Shown here one piece after another: positions 44,751-53,299 of a stretch of DNA of 64,000 nucleotides (its first letter is position 1; each line of letters begins with the position of its first letter). Where the stretch lies: the NCBI RefSeq assembly GCF_020103695.1, contig NZ_JAHXBF010000011.1, positions 362,445 to 426,444 of the forward strand, in the 5' to 3' direction. Origin of the DNA: Hyalangium versicolor. Its GTDB lineage: Bacteria; Myxococcota; Myxococcia; Myxococcales; Myxococcaceae. The notes under the pieces are model-generated. The model was not told the origin of the DNA, searched no databases, and saw only the letters and a program-made list of their open reading frames with translations. The position numbers and the translations under genes were made by a program.

Positions 44751-45248
44751 TCAATTGGAGCACCTCCTCACAGGCCGGAGCGACCTCTTGGGCTTCGAAG
44801 TCGGACCCAGCGCCATGAGTACCTCGGCAACTCCATCCGCGTGCTGCGGGTTCTCCTGGGCCACCGTGCGAAAGCCACACTTCTCGAGGACGCGGATCGA
44901 CCCGACGTTGTGGACAGCCACCCACGCATGGAGCGGACGAATCGGCTCGTGCACGAGGAACTCCGAGAGCGCCCGTGTCGCGATGCCTTTGCCCCAGTGC
45001 TCGCGACCCATCCAATAGGCGACGAGGCGCTTGCCGTCCTGTTCCCAACTGCCGATGTACCCAGCGACCAAGCCGCCAACGACGATGGTGCGGGTCACGT
45101 GCTCGGGGCGGAGAACCTTCGTGCGCCAGTGGGTCAGGAAGGCATCGCGTTCCCGCGACGAGAATGCGGCCATGCGCAGCGCGACTGCGTCCCGTTGGTG
45201 CTCGAAGAAGATCGGGAGGTCTTCATCTGTAACGTTGCGCAGGATCAC
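44751..45248 (-). CDS. GNAT-family N-acetyltransferase
   Basis: 165 residues from the GTG at 45248, chosen because the fold begins at VILRNVTDEDLPIFFEHQ; the frame extends 19 codons further up to a GTG at 45305. The acetyl-CoA signature is seen in GREHWGKGIATRAL (R-x-x-G-x-G/A type), followed by HAWVAVHNVGSIRVLEKCGF. It is of the RimJ/RimL-like acyltransferase subgroup. The substrate is unknown. It is convergent with the giant kinase gene upstream and divergent from the lipoprotein pair downstream. Confidence 0.88.
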   Translation of the reverse strand: MILRNVTDEDLPIFFEHQRDAVALRMAAFSSRERDAFLTHWRTKVLRPEHVTRTIVVGGLVAGYIGSWEQDGKRLVAYWMGREHWGKGIATRALSEFLVHEPIRPLHAWVAVHNVGSIRVLEKCGFRTVAQENPQHADGVAEVLMALGPTSKPKRSLRPVRRCSN

Positions 45249-45422
45249 CAAGAGAGCCCGGTCTCCGCGAGCCGAGTGACGAGTCGAATCTAGGCCGCGT
45301 TTCACGCCGAGGTCTATAGCTACCCCATCAACGCGCGCCTCATGAGGGTGCCGCGCTCACCGATCCTCGTAACCTACGGCTAGTGTATGCATGCCGCGCT
45401 CCTCCTGATTCGAGGTCGAAGC

Positions 45423-46718
45423 ATGCGTCACCTACTTCTGGGATCGGTCCTCACAGCCTCGCTGCTCACCCTGGGATGCGACTCCTCCAAGCCGGCCTCC
45501 CAGTCCTGCCCCGACTGGTGGCGCGACGGCACCTGGGCGGAGGACACCGTCTCCACCGATTCCACCCAGCCCTGCCGCCCGGCCGAGCAGGCCTGCAAGG
45601 CGGAGCCGAAGACGCAGGGCTGGACGCTGCTCGCGGAGGGGCTCATCGCGACCGAGGGCCACAGCGCGCGCTCGCCCGCCCTGCGCCTGGACACGTGCGG
45701 GCAGCCTGTCGTCGCATGGGCCGAGGCGTTCAAGGCCTACGAGTGGGCGGACTTCGACCGCGCGGCGGTGCAGGTGCGGCGCTGGACGGACGGCTCTTGG
45801 GAGCCTGTCGGTCCCCAGCCGCTCTACACCTTCAACCAGGCAGCCGTAGCGGTCTCACTGGCGCTGGATCCCACCGGCCGGCCCGTTCTGGCCATGGCGG
45901 ATGGGACCGGCGTGCCCCGGGTCCTCGCCTACAACGCACCGGGCAGCTACTCAGCCGTGCGGCTCGAGCAGGGGCTCATGCCCGACAACGGCACGCCCGT
46001 CTTCGAGGCCAAGGCGCTGCACCTCGAGGTGCCCCCCAACGGGGAGCCGCGGGTCGCCGTTCACAACTACTACTACCGGCCGCGTCTGGCGCAGCCTCCC
46101 ATCGTCTCGAACTCCTACGGCGTGTTCGAGCACCGTCCGTATGGGTGGGTTTCGGGACCGGAACTCACGCCCGCTGATTCGCGAACCCTGCGAGTGGATG
46201 CCACGGGTCGCTCCTGGCTCGTGCAGGACCAGCAGCTCATGCGCCTGGAGTCGGGTGCCTGGACTCCCGTGGGTCCGGTGCTCCCGGCGGGCCAGCTCGC
46301 CGATCTCCAGCTGACCGCCGAGGGCCGTGCCGTCTTGTTGCTGTTCGTCGCAGCGCCGTCGGGCGGCGGACGCTTCGAGCTGGTGGCGCTGGCGGACTCC
46401 GGCACGTGGGAGGCCCGCACGGGCCCGATCATCGGACTGACGCGCTCGACCCTGGCCCAGGCGCAGTTGCGGCTCGAGCCCGGCACGGAGCTGCCCATCG
46501 TCGCATGGGGGGAATACACTGTCTCGGGCTCGCAGGACTACGGCATCCGGCTGCTGCGCTGGAGCGGCACCGAGTGGTTGTCCCTGGGCGATGACTCCCA
46601 GGTGTACTCGGCCGCCGGCCGAGTGCTGAATGTGAGTCTCGAACTGGATGCGAAGGGCCAGCCCACCGTGGCCTGGAACGCGAATGCGGGCCTCTGGGTC
46701 GCACGCTACCGGCAGTGA
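45423..46718 (+). CDS. Lipoprotein with a repeated beta-strand (propeller-like) body
   Basis: 431 residues from the ATG at 45423. The signal peptide ends in the lipobox LLTLGC. The mature protein repeats short units such as GQPVVAWAEAF, GRPVLAMADG and GEPRVAVHNYY, ending with GQPTVAWNANAGLWVARY. These look like blades of a beta propeller. No enzymatic motif is seen. It ends 10 bases before the PPC-domain lipoprotein gene, so the two are almost certainly one operon and may work together on the cell surface. Confidence 0.8.
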   Translation: MRHLLLGSVLTASLLTLGCDSSKPASQSCPDWWRDGTWAEDTVSTDSTQPCRPAEQACKAEPKTQGWTLLAEGLIATEGHSARSPALRLDTCGQPVVAWAEAFKAYEWADFDRAAVQVRRWTDGSWEPVGPQPLYTFNQAAVAVSLALDPTGRPVLAMADGTGVPRVLAYNAPGSYSAVRLEQGLMPDNGTPVFEAKALHLEVPPNGEPRVAVHNYYYRPRLAQPPIVSNSYGVFEHRPYGWVSGPELTPADSRTLRVDATGRSWLVQDQQLMRLESGAWTPVGPVLPAGQLADLQLTAEGRAVLLLFVAAPSGGGRFELVALADSGTWEARTGPIIGLTRSTLAQAQLRLEPGTELPIVAWGEYTVSGSQDYGIRLLRWSGTEWLSLGDDSQVYSAAGRVLNVSLELDAKGQPTVAWNANAGLWVARYRQ

Positions 46719-46728
46719 GGACACACGC

Positions 46729-48228
46729 ATGAAGATCCTCGACCTGGGTGAGACTGTCGGTGGCGGAAGGTGGCGAGTCCTGGGGGCCCTGCTCGCCGCG
46801 CTCGCACTCGGCGCGTGCAAGGACGACGCGGACACAGCGGAGCAGGAGTTCATGGGGGCCTCGGCGGAGGAGCTCGCGCTGCCGGAGCCCCTCACCTCGT
46901 CCTCGCCTTCCGACGGCGAGGTGCGGTCCCGGCCGAAAGGGGCTCGGGGCACGCCTGTCGCTTACCTGCGCGTCGAGACGGATGCACCCCGACGGCTGCG
47001 CTTCCGTTGTGACTCGGTGACCCTGGTGGGCTGCTCGCTCGGGCTCTTCGACGCCGAGGGCACGCGCCTGTCCTCCGCGCGCACGGAGGCGTACGTGAAG
47101 CGGGTCGACTTCTACGTTCGCCTGCCGGGCCCTGGCACGTACTACCTCGGGGTGTCGAGCTCCGAGGAAGGCGGAGTCGGCACCTTCCGCTATCAGCTCA
47201 CGAACCTCGGCATCGATACCGCGGGGGATGCAGAGGAAGAGGCCGCGCCCATCGAGCCGGGCCAGGCGCTCGAGGACGGACTGCAAGGAGCTGGAGACGT
47301 GGATGCTTACGCATTCGCCGTGCACGCGGGGTTCACGTACCGCGTGAGCTGCTCGTCGCTGGAGCAGGGCCGCGCTTGGTCCTTGCGCTTCTTCGTGCCC
47401 GGCATGAGCGAGCCGGAGGTCCATGCCGGCAACTACCTCGTTGAGGTCTCCTCCTCCGCCTTTCGTGTCCAGCAGGAGGGGATGGGCATCGCCAGCATCG
47501 AGACCCCCCTCGGCACCGCGCCTTCGGACACGCCGCTCGCCTATTCCTGCACCGTCGAGGAGATCGCCGATGACGCCCCTGACGAACTCGTGGGACCGGC
47601 TCGGCCCCTGGCGGTGGACACGCAGGTGACGGGAGAGTTCGAGTGGACCGGAGATGTGGACGTCTTCGCCGTCACCTTGCCCGCGCGCCACCACCTGCGC
47701 GTGGACTTCGGCTGTAGCTCGCAGGTCAGCTACTGCCCCGTCAAGGTCTACGATCCCACGGGTGTCGGCGTGCAGAGCGAGGTCGGGCCCGCCACCTCGG
47801 TGCTGTGGACCTCGGCGGTGGCAGGGGAGTACCGGGTGCGGGTGAGCTACGCGAAAGGCCCGTACACGCTGCGGCTGTCCGACCTGGGGCTCGACGACGT
47901 GGGAGACACCATTCCCGAAGCGACGGTGGTGCCGTCCGGGACGCCGGTGACAGGCACTCTTCCGGTGAACTGGGACATGGATGTGTTCGCCATCCATGCA
48001 CCCGCCGGGCGGATCGTAGATCTGACCTGCATCGCGCCCGAGGCCACGCCGTCCGACGTCCTCTTGCGCGTGACCGATGCTGCCTGGCGGGACTTCGCGT
48101 ATCTCTGGCTGTCTCCCACTGCCGGACAGCTCAGCGTGACAGTTCCCGCCGGCGAGTGGTTCTGGGTCGTCGCCATGGGAGCACAGACGCCATCGACCTA
48201 CCGCTGCGATTGGAGCGTCCGTCCCTAG
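46729..48228 (+). CDS. Lipoprotein with PPC (pre-peptidase C-terminal) domains
   Basis: 499 residues from the ATG at 46729. The signal peptide ends in the lipobox LALGAC. At least three beta-sandwich units carry the PPC pattern: GDVDAYAFAVHAGF, GDVDVFAVTLPARHHLRV and WDMDVFAIHAPAGRIV. PPC domains are usually attached to secreted proteases, but no peptidase domain is present here. It probably works with the propeller-like lipoprotein upstream. A dispersed palindromic repeat lies 25 bases after the stop. Confidence 0.82.
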   Translation: MKILDLGETVGGGRWRVLGALLAALALGACKDDADTAEQEFMGASAEELALPEPLTSSSPSDGEVRSRPKGARGTPVAYLRVETDAPRRLRFRCDSVTLVGCSLGLFDAEGTRLSSARTEAYVKRVDFYVRLPGPGTYYLGVSSSEEGGVGTFRYQLTNLGIDTAGDAEEEAAPIEPGQALEDGLQGAGDVDAYAFAVHAGFTYRVSCSSLEQGRAWSLRFFVPGMSEPEVHAGNYLVEVSSSAFRVQQEGMGIASIETPLGTAPSDTPLAYSCTVEEIADDAPDELVGPARPLAVDTQVTGEFEWTGDVDVFAVTLPARHHLRVDFGCSSQVSYCPVKVYDPTGVGVQSEVGPATSVLWTSAVAGEYRVRVSYAKGPYTLRLSDLGLDDVGDTIPEATVVPSGTPVTGTLPVNWDMDVFAIHAPAGRIVDLTCIAPEATPSDVLLRVTDAAWRDFAYLWLSPTAGQLSVTVPAGEWFWVVAMGAQTPSTYRCDWSVRP

Positions 48229-48252
48229 CTCGCCCGGCCCGGGTTGGGATGC

Positions 48253-48291
48253 GGCGAGTAGGCACTCCTGACTGTGTCAGCAGTTTCGAGC
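48253..48291. repeat. Single copy of a dispersed palindromic repeat
   Basis: Contains CACTCCTGACTGTGTCAG followed by CAGTTTCGAGC. It matches the 37-bp tandem repeat at 51261-51387 except for a few bases. Both lie just after the 3' end of a plus-strand gene for an exported protein. Confidence 0.7.
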
Positions 48292-48417
48292 GGGGCACTG
48301 CTCCTGGACTCGGCTCCAGCCCGGGACGGCCTGCAAAGCAGCCCACGAGCTGGAGGTCTGGAGAGCGCTCGGCGGCGATTCCTTTGCTCTCGGCCACCCG
48401 GCCTTGAGGCTTGGCGG

Positions 48418-48903
48418 TCAAGAGGCGGCGGCCTGGAGTTCAGGCTGCGGTCGCAGGAGGAGCAGCTTATGGGTAGGCAGCGCGCACAGCAGATCCAAGC
48501 GGAAGGCCAGCTCGCGTCCTACCTTCCAGAAGAAGCGCTCGTGTTCGGCCTCGTCTCCCTCGAAGTCCACCGGGTTCGGCTCGTCCCAATGAGCCACGAC
48601 GGGCTGGCCTGGCCACAACGGCAAGGCCTCGCGCGCCTTGTCGCAGATGGTGATGATCAGATCGAGGGGCAAGTCCCGGAACTCCTCCCAGGACTTGCTG
48701 CGTGCTCCCGCGGGATCGAGATGGAAGCGCTCTCGCAGCACCTTGAGGGTCAGAGGATGCACCTTCTCTCGAGGCAGCATGCCAGCGCTGTATGGCTCGA
48801 AATGGCTATGTCCCACGCTGCGCAAGATGTACTCAGCGAGAATGGTTCGAGCGGCATTGCCCGTGCTCAGGAAGAGGATTCGCAGCGGTTGGTGAGGTGT
48901 CAT
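48418..48903 (-). CDS. Arsenate-reductase-like (LMW phosphatase fold) protein lacking the catalytic Cys
   Basis: 161 residues from the ATG at 48903, matching the usual short lead before the active-site loop; a TTG 18 codons upstream is possible. The fold signatures of thioredoxin-coupled ArsC are present: LRILFLSTGNAARTILAEY, then FEPYSAGM, PLDLIITICDKAREALPLWPG and HWDEPNPVDF. In the active enzyme the loop is CxxxxxR; here the codon is AGC, giving STGNAAR. The Arg and the Asp of HWDEPNP are kept. The protein is therefore probably not an arsenate reductase or phosphatase in the usual sense and may bind an anion without catalysis. It lies about 100 bases after the hemerythrin-like gene on the same strand. 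Confidence 0.85.
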   Translation of the reverse strand: MTPHQPLRILFLSTGNAARTILAEYILRSVGHSHFEPYSAGMLPREKVHPLTLKVLRERFHLDPAGARSKSWEEFRDLPLDLIITICDKAREALPLWPGQPVVAHWDEPNPVDFEGDEAEHERFFWKVGRELAFRLDLLCALPTHKLLLLRPQPELQAAAS

Positions 48904-49005
48904 GCCCAACAGTGTGATGCTCCCTGTCTTCTCGCCAGGTACGGGTGGATGCTCCAAGGCCTGCTCGCCGCCTGGTTGGCCGCACGTCTTCTCATCCCGC
49001 TGCGC

Positions 49006-49698
49006 TCACGGCAGCAGCCCCAACTGCGCGAGCTGGCGAATGTCGGCCGGGTTGAGCACAGGCCTGACGGCGTTCTCCATGATGGCGGCATAGACGTCGG
49101 GTGGCACCGCAGTCTTCACTCCGCCGAGCAGCGTAGCCCGCTCGGCGGGATTCATTGCGGGTGCCAGGTGGCCGAGGAAGTACATGAGGGCATCGGGATC
49201 GAGGCTGGAGGCGATCGATTGCTCGATCGCCATCAGCTCGTCGTCGGTGAACAGCGTGCAGAGCAGCGGCCATGTCTGCTCCTCCTCCTCAAGCATGTGC
49301 TGCAGATCCTCCGCGACGAAGCCGCTGAAGGCGAGATACAGGCTGCGGCCCGCCGCGACCGCGCGCCCGTCCTGCGCGCGTTCCACTGCTCGGATCGCCT
49401 CCTCGAGCATCGCAAAGCTGGCGCGATGCTCGGCATGCTGGCGGGCGAGGGTCGCACTGGCGCCTGGCGCGCGAGCCTCGATGGCGGGATGGATGTACTT
49501 GTCCTCGTCGATGAGGTGGAGATTATTCATCGCCAGATGCTGCCTCAGGTCGGCGAGTAGCGCGCCCTGGTCAATGGAGAAGTCCGCCCGGCCGAGCCGG
49601 CCGAGCATCTCGGCGTTGGCGTGGCGCAGGCCCTTGTGCGCGGGTCCATACAGGTCGAAACGACCGGTGGTCGCGCCGGTATCGATGCGGGCGTTCAT
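49006..49698 (-). CDS. Hemerythrin-like iron-binding protein
   Basis: 230 residues from the ATG at 49698; the frame upstream is open to 50193 but has no start support. The N-terminal 150 residues hold the His/Glu pattern of hemerythrin-like four-helix bundles: AHKGLRHANAEML, HLHLIDEDKYIHPAIEAR, RQHAEHRASFAMLEEA and QHMLEEEEQTWPLL. A di-iron site for oxygen or nitric oxide sensing or storage is expected. The C-terminal half (about 150-230) contains two helical segments of unknown role. The ArsC-like gene follows, probably in one operon. Confidence 0.85.
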   Translation of the reverse strand: MNARIDTGATTGRFDLYGPAHKGLRHANAEMLGRLGRADFSIDQGALLADLRQHLAMNNLHLIDEDKYIHPAIEARAPGASATLARQHAEHRASFAMLEEAIRAVERAQDGRAVAAGRSLYLAFSGFVAEDLQHMLEEEEQTWPLLCTLFTDDELMAIEQSIASSLDPDALMYFLGHLAPAMNPAERATLLGGVKTAVPPDVYAAIMENAVRPVLNPADIRQLAQLGLLP

Positions 49699-50196
49699 GA
49701 ATTTCTGTCCTCCAGCGGCAGGGACCGATACGTGGGTAGCGCTTGTCGCGTAAGCCTTTGTCCGGTGCGATCGGTTGCCAAGCGGCGCTGTTTCTGCCTC
49801 GACACCGGACGGCAGCACGCTCGCTCCCAAAGCAGGCGTGGAGGAGGTATCGATCGCCCGGATCCAGATAGCAGAATCGCGCCCTTGTGGATGAGAGACG
49901 AGGTGAACACTTCGGCCAGCAGCGCTTCGTAGGACTTCTGCTGGTGCAGGGACGTTGCTTAAGGACGCGGTGCGCTGGGAACCGGCCTGCGTCCTGCGGG
50001 TACCCGGCTCATACCATGATGGAAGCAGGTTAGGAGCCCCCCAGCGCTCACCACGAGCCCCACTGCTGCGGGGCTTATCGTCACCTATCAGCGCGACGAT
50101 GGTCGCCCGGAGATTTTCTGCATCGTTTTCTCCCTGGTCGGCTCTCAAGTCTCTGGGGAAGGGCGGGGAGGTTTTTTCCTTGAGAAAGGTCATTCA
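49699..50196. other. Divergent intergenic region without a recognised gene
   Basis: 498 bases between the hemerythrin-like gene (minus) and the secreted protein gene (plus). Short open frames occur but none has a ribosome site and a recognisable product. A perfect inverted repeat GTCCGGTG (49760-49767) / CACCGGAC (49803-49810) is the only structure noted. Confidence 0.5.
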
Positions 50197-51177
50197 ATGA
50201 TTGCCGTGAGCCCGAAACTGAAATCCGTAGCCACTTGCTTCGCTCTCTTGTTCCTCCTCACGGCGAGCTCCGCCTCGGCCCAGGTCTTCTCGTCGACGAT
50301 CCGGATCACCAGCTACTCGGCGCCCTCCCACATCAGCAACCCGCTCACGGGCTTCAGCATCAACTTCACCCTGTCGGGCTACCAGACGGGCTCGCTTGGC
50401 GCGGGTGTCGCGACGGTCCGGTTCTATCTCTCCGACACACCGTCCGGGAGCAATCAGGTGTACCCCCTGGGCCTGAAGTACGTCGGGCTGTCGACGGGCT
50501 CGGGACAATTCGGGCCGTTCTATGCGCCCTCGGGGACCATCACGGCCACCCTGTCTCAGGCGGACATGGACACGGCCACGGTCGCCCTGTTGGAGAACAT
50601 CGTCACCGGCTGTCAGCCGCAGAACTGGTACATCCTGGGCTACTACTCGGGGGCGGGCGGCAGTCTCGCCTACTCGTCGTCATCGATTGGAGACTGGCAT
50701 CAGTCCGACCAGTTCTTCATGGGTGGAGCGCTCAGCCCCAGCGTCATTCAGCCTGGAGGCACCACGAACCTCTCGTTCACGCTGTATCGGCAGTGCCCTA
50801 GCGCGTACTCCCCCTCGAGTGTGGGGCTCTATCTGGCCGATGCGAACTACCAGCTGCTCTCCTACATCGGCAGCGTGTCCACCCCGGGTTACTCGGGGGT
50901 CACCACCCTGCAGCCCACGGGCATCACGTTCTCTCCCTACATCCCAGTGGGGACCTACTACATCGTGCTGATCGCGGACGACGATGGCGTGGTCACCGAG
51001 GTCAATGAGAACAACAATGTCGGCGCCCTGATGCTCAACATCACTTCGAGTGCTCGGCTCAGCCAGGGGCATGGCGAGGCCCGCTTGGAGACGGAGGTGC
51101 CCCTGTCGGGCGATGCCACCTCCCTGGTGCGGGGCCTCAAGCCCGGTGCCTCGGACGCCTACCTCCACGAGCGCTGA
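50197..51177 (+). CDS. Secreted CARDB-like protein
   Basis: 326 residues from the ATG at 50197. The signal peptide (CFALLFLLTASSASA) is followed by QVFSSTIRITSYSAPSHISN. Two Ig-like units carry the CARDB pattern (LSPSVIQPGGTTNLSFTLY, PVGTYYIVLIADDDGVVTEV, NENNNVGALMLNI). These adhesion modules are typical of secreted or surface proteins. No enzymatic domain is seen. The 37-bp tandem repeats begin 84 bases after the stop. Confidence 0.82.
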   Translation: MIAVSPKLKSVATCFALLFLLTASSASAQVFSSTIRITSYSAPSHISNPLTGFSINFTLSGYQTGSLGAGVATVRFYLSDTPSGSNQVYPLGLKYVGLSTGSGQFGPFYAPSGTITATLSQADMDTATVALLENIVTGCQPQNWYILGYYSGAGGSLAYSSSSIGDWHQSDQFFMGGALSPSVIQPGGTTNLSFTLYRQCPSAYSPSSVGLYLADANYQLLSYIGSVSTPGYSGVTTLQPTGITFSPYIPVGTYYIVLIADDDGVVTEVNENNNVGALMLNITSSARLSQGHGEARLETEVPLSGDATSLVRGLKPGASDAYLHER

Positions 51178-51260
51178 GCCAGAGGAGGTGCGGCACGCCC
51201 AGCAGCACCGGCCCCAAGGCTGGAAGCACTCTCCCGGAAACGCGGGTCAACGATCTGCGT

Positions 51261-51387
51261 GTGTCAGCAGTGGCGAGTGGCTACTCCTGACTGTGTCAGC
51301 AGTACCGAGCCGAGTGGCTACTCCTGACTGTGTCAGCAGTGCCGAGCCAAGTGGCTACTCCTGACTGTGTCAGCAGTGGCGAACCGG
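51261..51387. repeat. Three 37-bp tandem repeats plus a half copy
   Basis: Units start at 51277, 51314 and 51351, an exact period of 37; a half unit lies at 51261-51276. Each contains CTGACTGTGTCAG, an inverted repeat with 5-base arms that extends to 9-base arms with one mismatch. Variation is confined to a few bases at the end of each unit. There are no unique spacers, so this is not a CRISPR array. Confidence 0.9.
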
Positions 51388-51404
51388 GCACCGGTCCAGG
51401 TGGC

Positions 51405-51426
51405 ACCGTCCGCGAACGCGGACGGT
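51405..51426. promoter_or_regulatory. Perfect palindrome, candidate operator 1
   Basis: ACCGTCCGCG and CGCGGACGGT are perfect 10-base arms around AA. The core GTCCGCG is shared with the palindromes at 51555-51584. Likely a binding site for a DNA-binding protein. Confidence 0.5.
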
Positions 51427-51554
51427 CGCTGTCTCGAGCAGAGAAACGCACCCTCGTCCATTCAACGGTTTACAGGGCCGCCTGCGCCTGCCGTTCGTGG
51501 CTGCACCCTCGTAAGCTCCTGGAGTTTCAGTTCTTTTCTTCGCACCGTCTCCCA

Positions 51555-51584
51555 ACGCGGACGAATCGTCCGCGTCCGCGGACG
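51555..51584. promoter_or_regulatory. Double palindrome, candidate operators 2 and 3
   Basis: ACGCGGACGA and TCGTCCGCGT flank a single A (51555-51575). The overlapping CGTCCGCGGACG (51573-51584) is a perfect 12-base palindrome. Together they give four GTCCGCG half-sites about 140-165 bases before the gene at 51721. Confidence 0.5.
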
Positions 51585-51720
51585 GTCCCCGAAGGCCTGT
51601 TCGCGTAAATGCCCGTTCTCGCAAGCACCCAGTGGTTGGCGCGCCGCGTGCTCTAGGGCCGCTCAGCCGCAACCTCAAGCGGCCGGGACGCATGGTGCGT
51701 TCCCAGGGGGAGAAACACCC

Positions 51721-52473
51721 ATGTTCAATCTGTTGAAGTTCAAGGATGTCACCCGCGGCACTGCCCAGGGCTCGGTCGCAAGCCCCGCAATCCCGGAGGA
51801 CGCCACGCTGGATCAGCTGGGCAGCGAGATGCTGCAGCTGATGGCGCAGGGAAACAGCAGCTACCACCGCATGGGGCAGCTCTACAACCACATCGTGGAG
51901 AAGCGTATGGCCGAGAAGGCCGGCTACAAGGATGCCCGGGACTACTTCAGCCAGAAGCTGGCCGACCTGTCCCAGGCGACGCTGACGACGTACGGGGCGG
52001 TGGCGCGCGCCTTCAGCGAGCCGGTGGCGCGACGCTTCGGCGTCACCTGCCTGAGCCTGCTGCTCAGCTACAAGGAGGCCACGGACGTGGCGGTGAACGC
52101 CGAGGACCCGGGCCAGACGCCCATCGAGGTGCCGGACGAGAAGGGGCAGGTGTCCACCCAGCCGTTCGGGGCCTGCAGCGTGGAGCAGATGCGCCGGGCG
52201 TTGCAGCGCAAGCGCAAGCCGGCTTCCAGCAAGCCCCTGCCGCAGGAGGCCCAGGTGCTGGCGGAGCAGTACGGCGAGGCGGTGGCGCGACGCTTCCCCA
52301 CGGGCACAGGCACCATCGTCAAGGTGACGGTGCGCAACCAGAAGGGCAAGGCGGTGTTGGACTTCAAGGGCATTCCCTTGGAGCAGGTGAACCGGTTGGC
52401 CGAGGCACTCACCGGCGAGCTGCCCTCGGTCGACGAGCTGCCGCAGTCGCCGCTCAACGCCAAGCCGTCGTAA
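51721..52473 (+). CDS. Unknown protein with helical, possibly DNA-binding N-terminus
   Basis: 250 residues from the ATG at 51721, with GGGGGAG upstream. The frame is open earlier but there only covers repeats. Residues about 28-115 are predicted helical (QLGSEMLQLMAQGNSSYHRM, DLSQATLTTYGAVARAFSE) and could hold a helix-turn-helix. A proline-rich linker leads to a C-terminal segment (TGTIVKVTVRNQKGKAVLDF) like a small beta domain. No family is recognised with certainty. The palindrome cluster upstream and the strong terminator downstream suggest a single-gene, possibly self-regulated unit. Confidence 0.8.
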   Translation: MFNLLKFKDVTRGTAQGSVASPAIPEDATLDQLGSEMLQLMAQGNSSYHRMGQLYNHIVEKRMAEKAGYKDARDYFSQKLADLSQATLTTYGAVARAFSEPVARRFGVTCLSLLLSYKEATDVAVNAEDPGQTPIEVPDEKGQVSTQPFGACSVEQMRRALQRKRKPASSKPLPQEAQVLAEQYGEAVARRFPTGTGTIVKVTVRNQKGKAVLDFKGIPLEQVNRLAEALTGELPSVDELPQSPLNAKPS

Positions 52474-52490
52474 GCCTGAGGCCGTGAGCC

Positions 52491-52529
52491 AAGGCCCCGC
52501 GTTCCTGTACAGGGGACGCGGGGCCTTTT
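52491..52529 (+). terminator. Strong intrinsic terminator
   Basis: AAGGCCCCGCGT pairs perfectly with ACGCGGGGCCTT; the loop itself contains the palindrome CCTGTACAGG. The stem is followed directly by T residues (TTTTC). It starts 18 bases after the stop of the unknown gene. Confidence 0.88.
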
Positions 52530-52717
52530 CTCGTCCTCATGAGTCAGTACGCGGCGAGGGATTGTCGAGATCCAGCGGCGTCTCTGTGAGCCGGACAACC
52601 CACCCGTCGCTCGCGGTGCGCCACGCCCGAGAGAGCAAGTCCCCATCGAGGACAGGATCCGGGAAACCGATAGCCCGAGTAGCGGGAACCCTCGACAATG
52701 GCCCTCCGAGCCCAGCT

Positions 52718-53281
52718 CTAGACCTCCTCGAACCGCGTGCCCGTGGCTCCCATGCGCTCCAGGGCATCCTTGATCTCCCCGGAGACGATCAGCGAACTCC
52801 GCCACCCCTCAAGACGGAACACCCGAGCGCCTCCTACCTTATTCTTGTCGATGCGTAGGTCTCGCACGGAGGCATACTGGCCGACCTTATGAGGTACTCC
52901 GTCCTCGTGCGTCCAGAGTCGAATGCGGGACGCCTTTTCGTCGATACAGCGGATCAGTCGTGTGGCCACGAGGATGAGGTACTGATCCGGTTGGCCTTCC
53001 ACATCCACTGGGATGAGTTGCACATCGTCCGGGGCCAGCTCCGTGAACAGGGACGCGACCCGGACATGAACCACCGGGATCATGATGCCCGCCTCTGTGA
53101 AGTCCAGCGGCGTTCCCGCGATCTCGACGGAGATTTTGAATCGCTCCTTGAGCAGGACGGGGGACCCATGCCTGAACTGCCCATCGTCCACCTTGAGGCC
53201 TTGAGCGTTCCGGGGCATCGCCAAATGCCAGCGGCGCGGGAGTTCTACCTCGTCGGATAGCTCGAAGAAACGCCTGGGCAT
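52718..53281 (-). CDS. imm11-type immunity protein
   Basis: 187 residues from the ATG at 53281 with GTGGAG upstream; a GTG three codons earlier is possible. RRFFELSDEV, VVHVRVASLFTELAPDDVQL, GQPDQYLILVATRLIRCID and SLIVSGEIKDALERMGATG match the DUF1629/imm11 immunity family that is abundant in myxobacteria. It follows the nuclease-toxin gene with about 20 bases between, in the usual toxin-then-immunity order. Expected job: bind and neutralise the neighbouring AHH nuclease in the producing cell and its kin. Confidence 0.87.
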   Translation of the reverse strand: MPRRFFELSDEVELPRRWHLAMPRNAQGLKVDDGQFRHGSPVLLKERFKISVEIAGTPLDFTEAGIMIPVVHVRVASLFTELAPDDVQLIPVDVEGQPDQYLILVATRLIRCIDEKASRIRLWTHEDGVPHKVGQYASVRDLRIDKNKVGGARVFRLEGWRSSLIVSGEIKDALERMGATGTRFEEV

Positions 53282-53299
53282 GGGCTCCACTTAGCGCGG

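Larger units (their letters stand above)
51178..51720. other. Repeat- and palindrome-rich intergenic region
   Basis: 543 bases between the CARDB-like gene and the unknown gene at 51721. It holds the 37-bp tandem repeats (51261-51387) and two clusters of GTCCGCG palindromes (51405-51426 and 51555-51584). No separate coding gene is supported. Confidence 0.6.

Noticed and set aside
48903..48957. Upstream TTG start for the ArsC-like protein
   Set aside because: It adds 18 residues not seen in the family, and the ATG at 48903 gives the usual short lead.
51261..51387. CRISPR-like array
   Set aside because: The repeat units adjoin without unique spacers and there are no cas genes.
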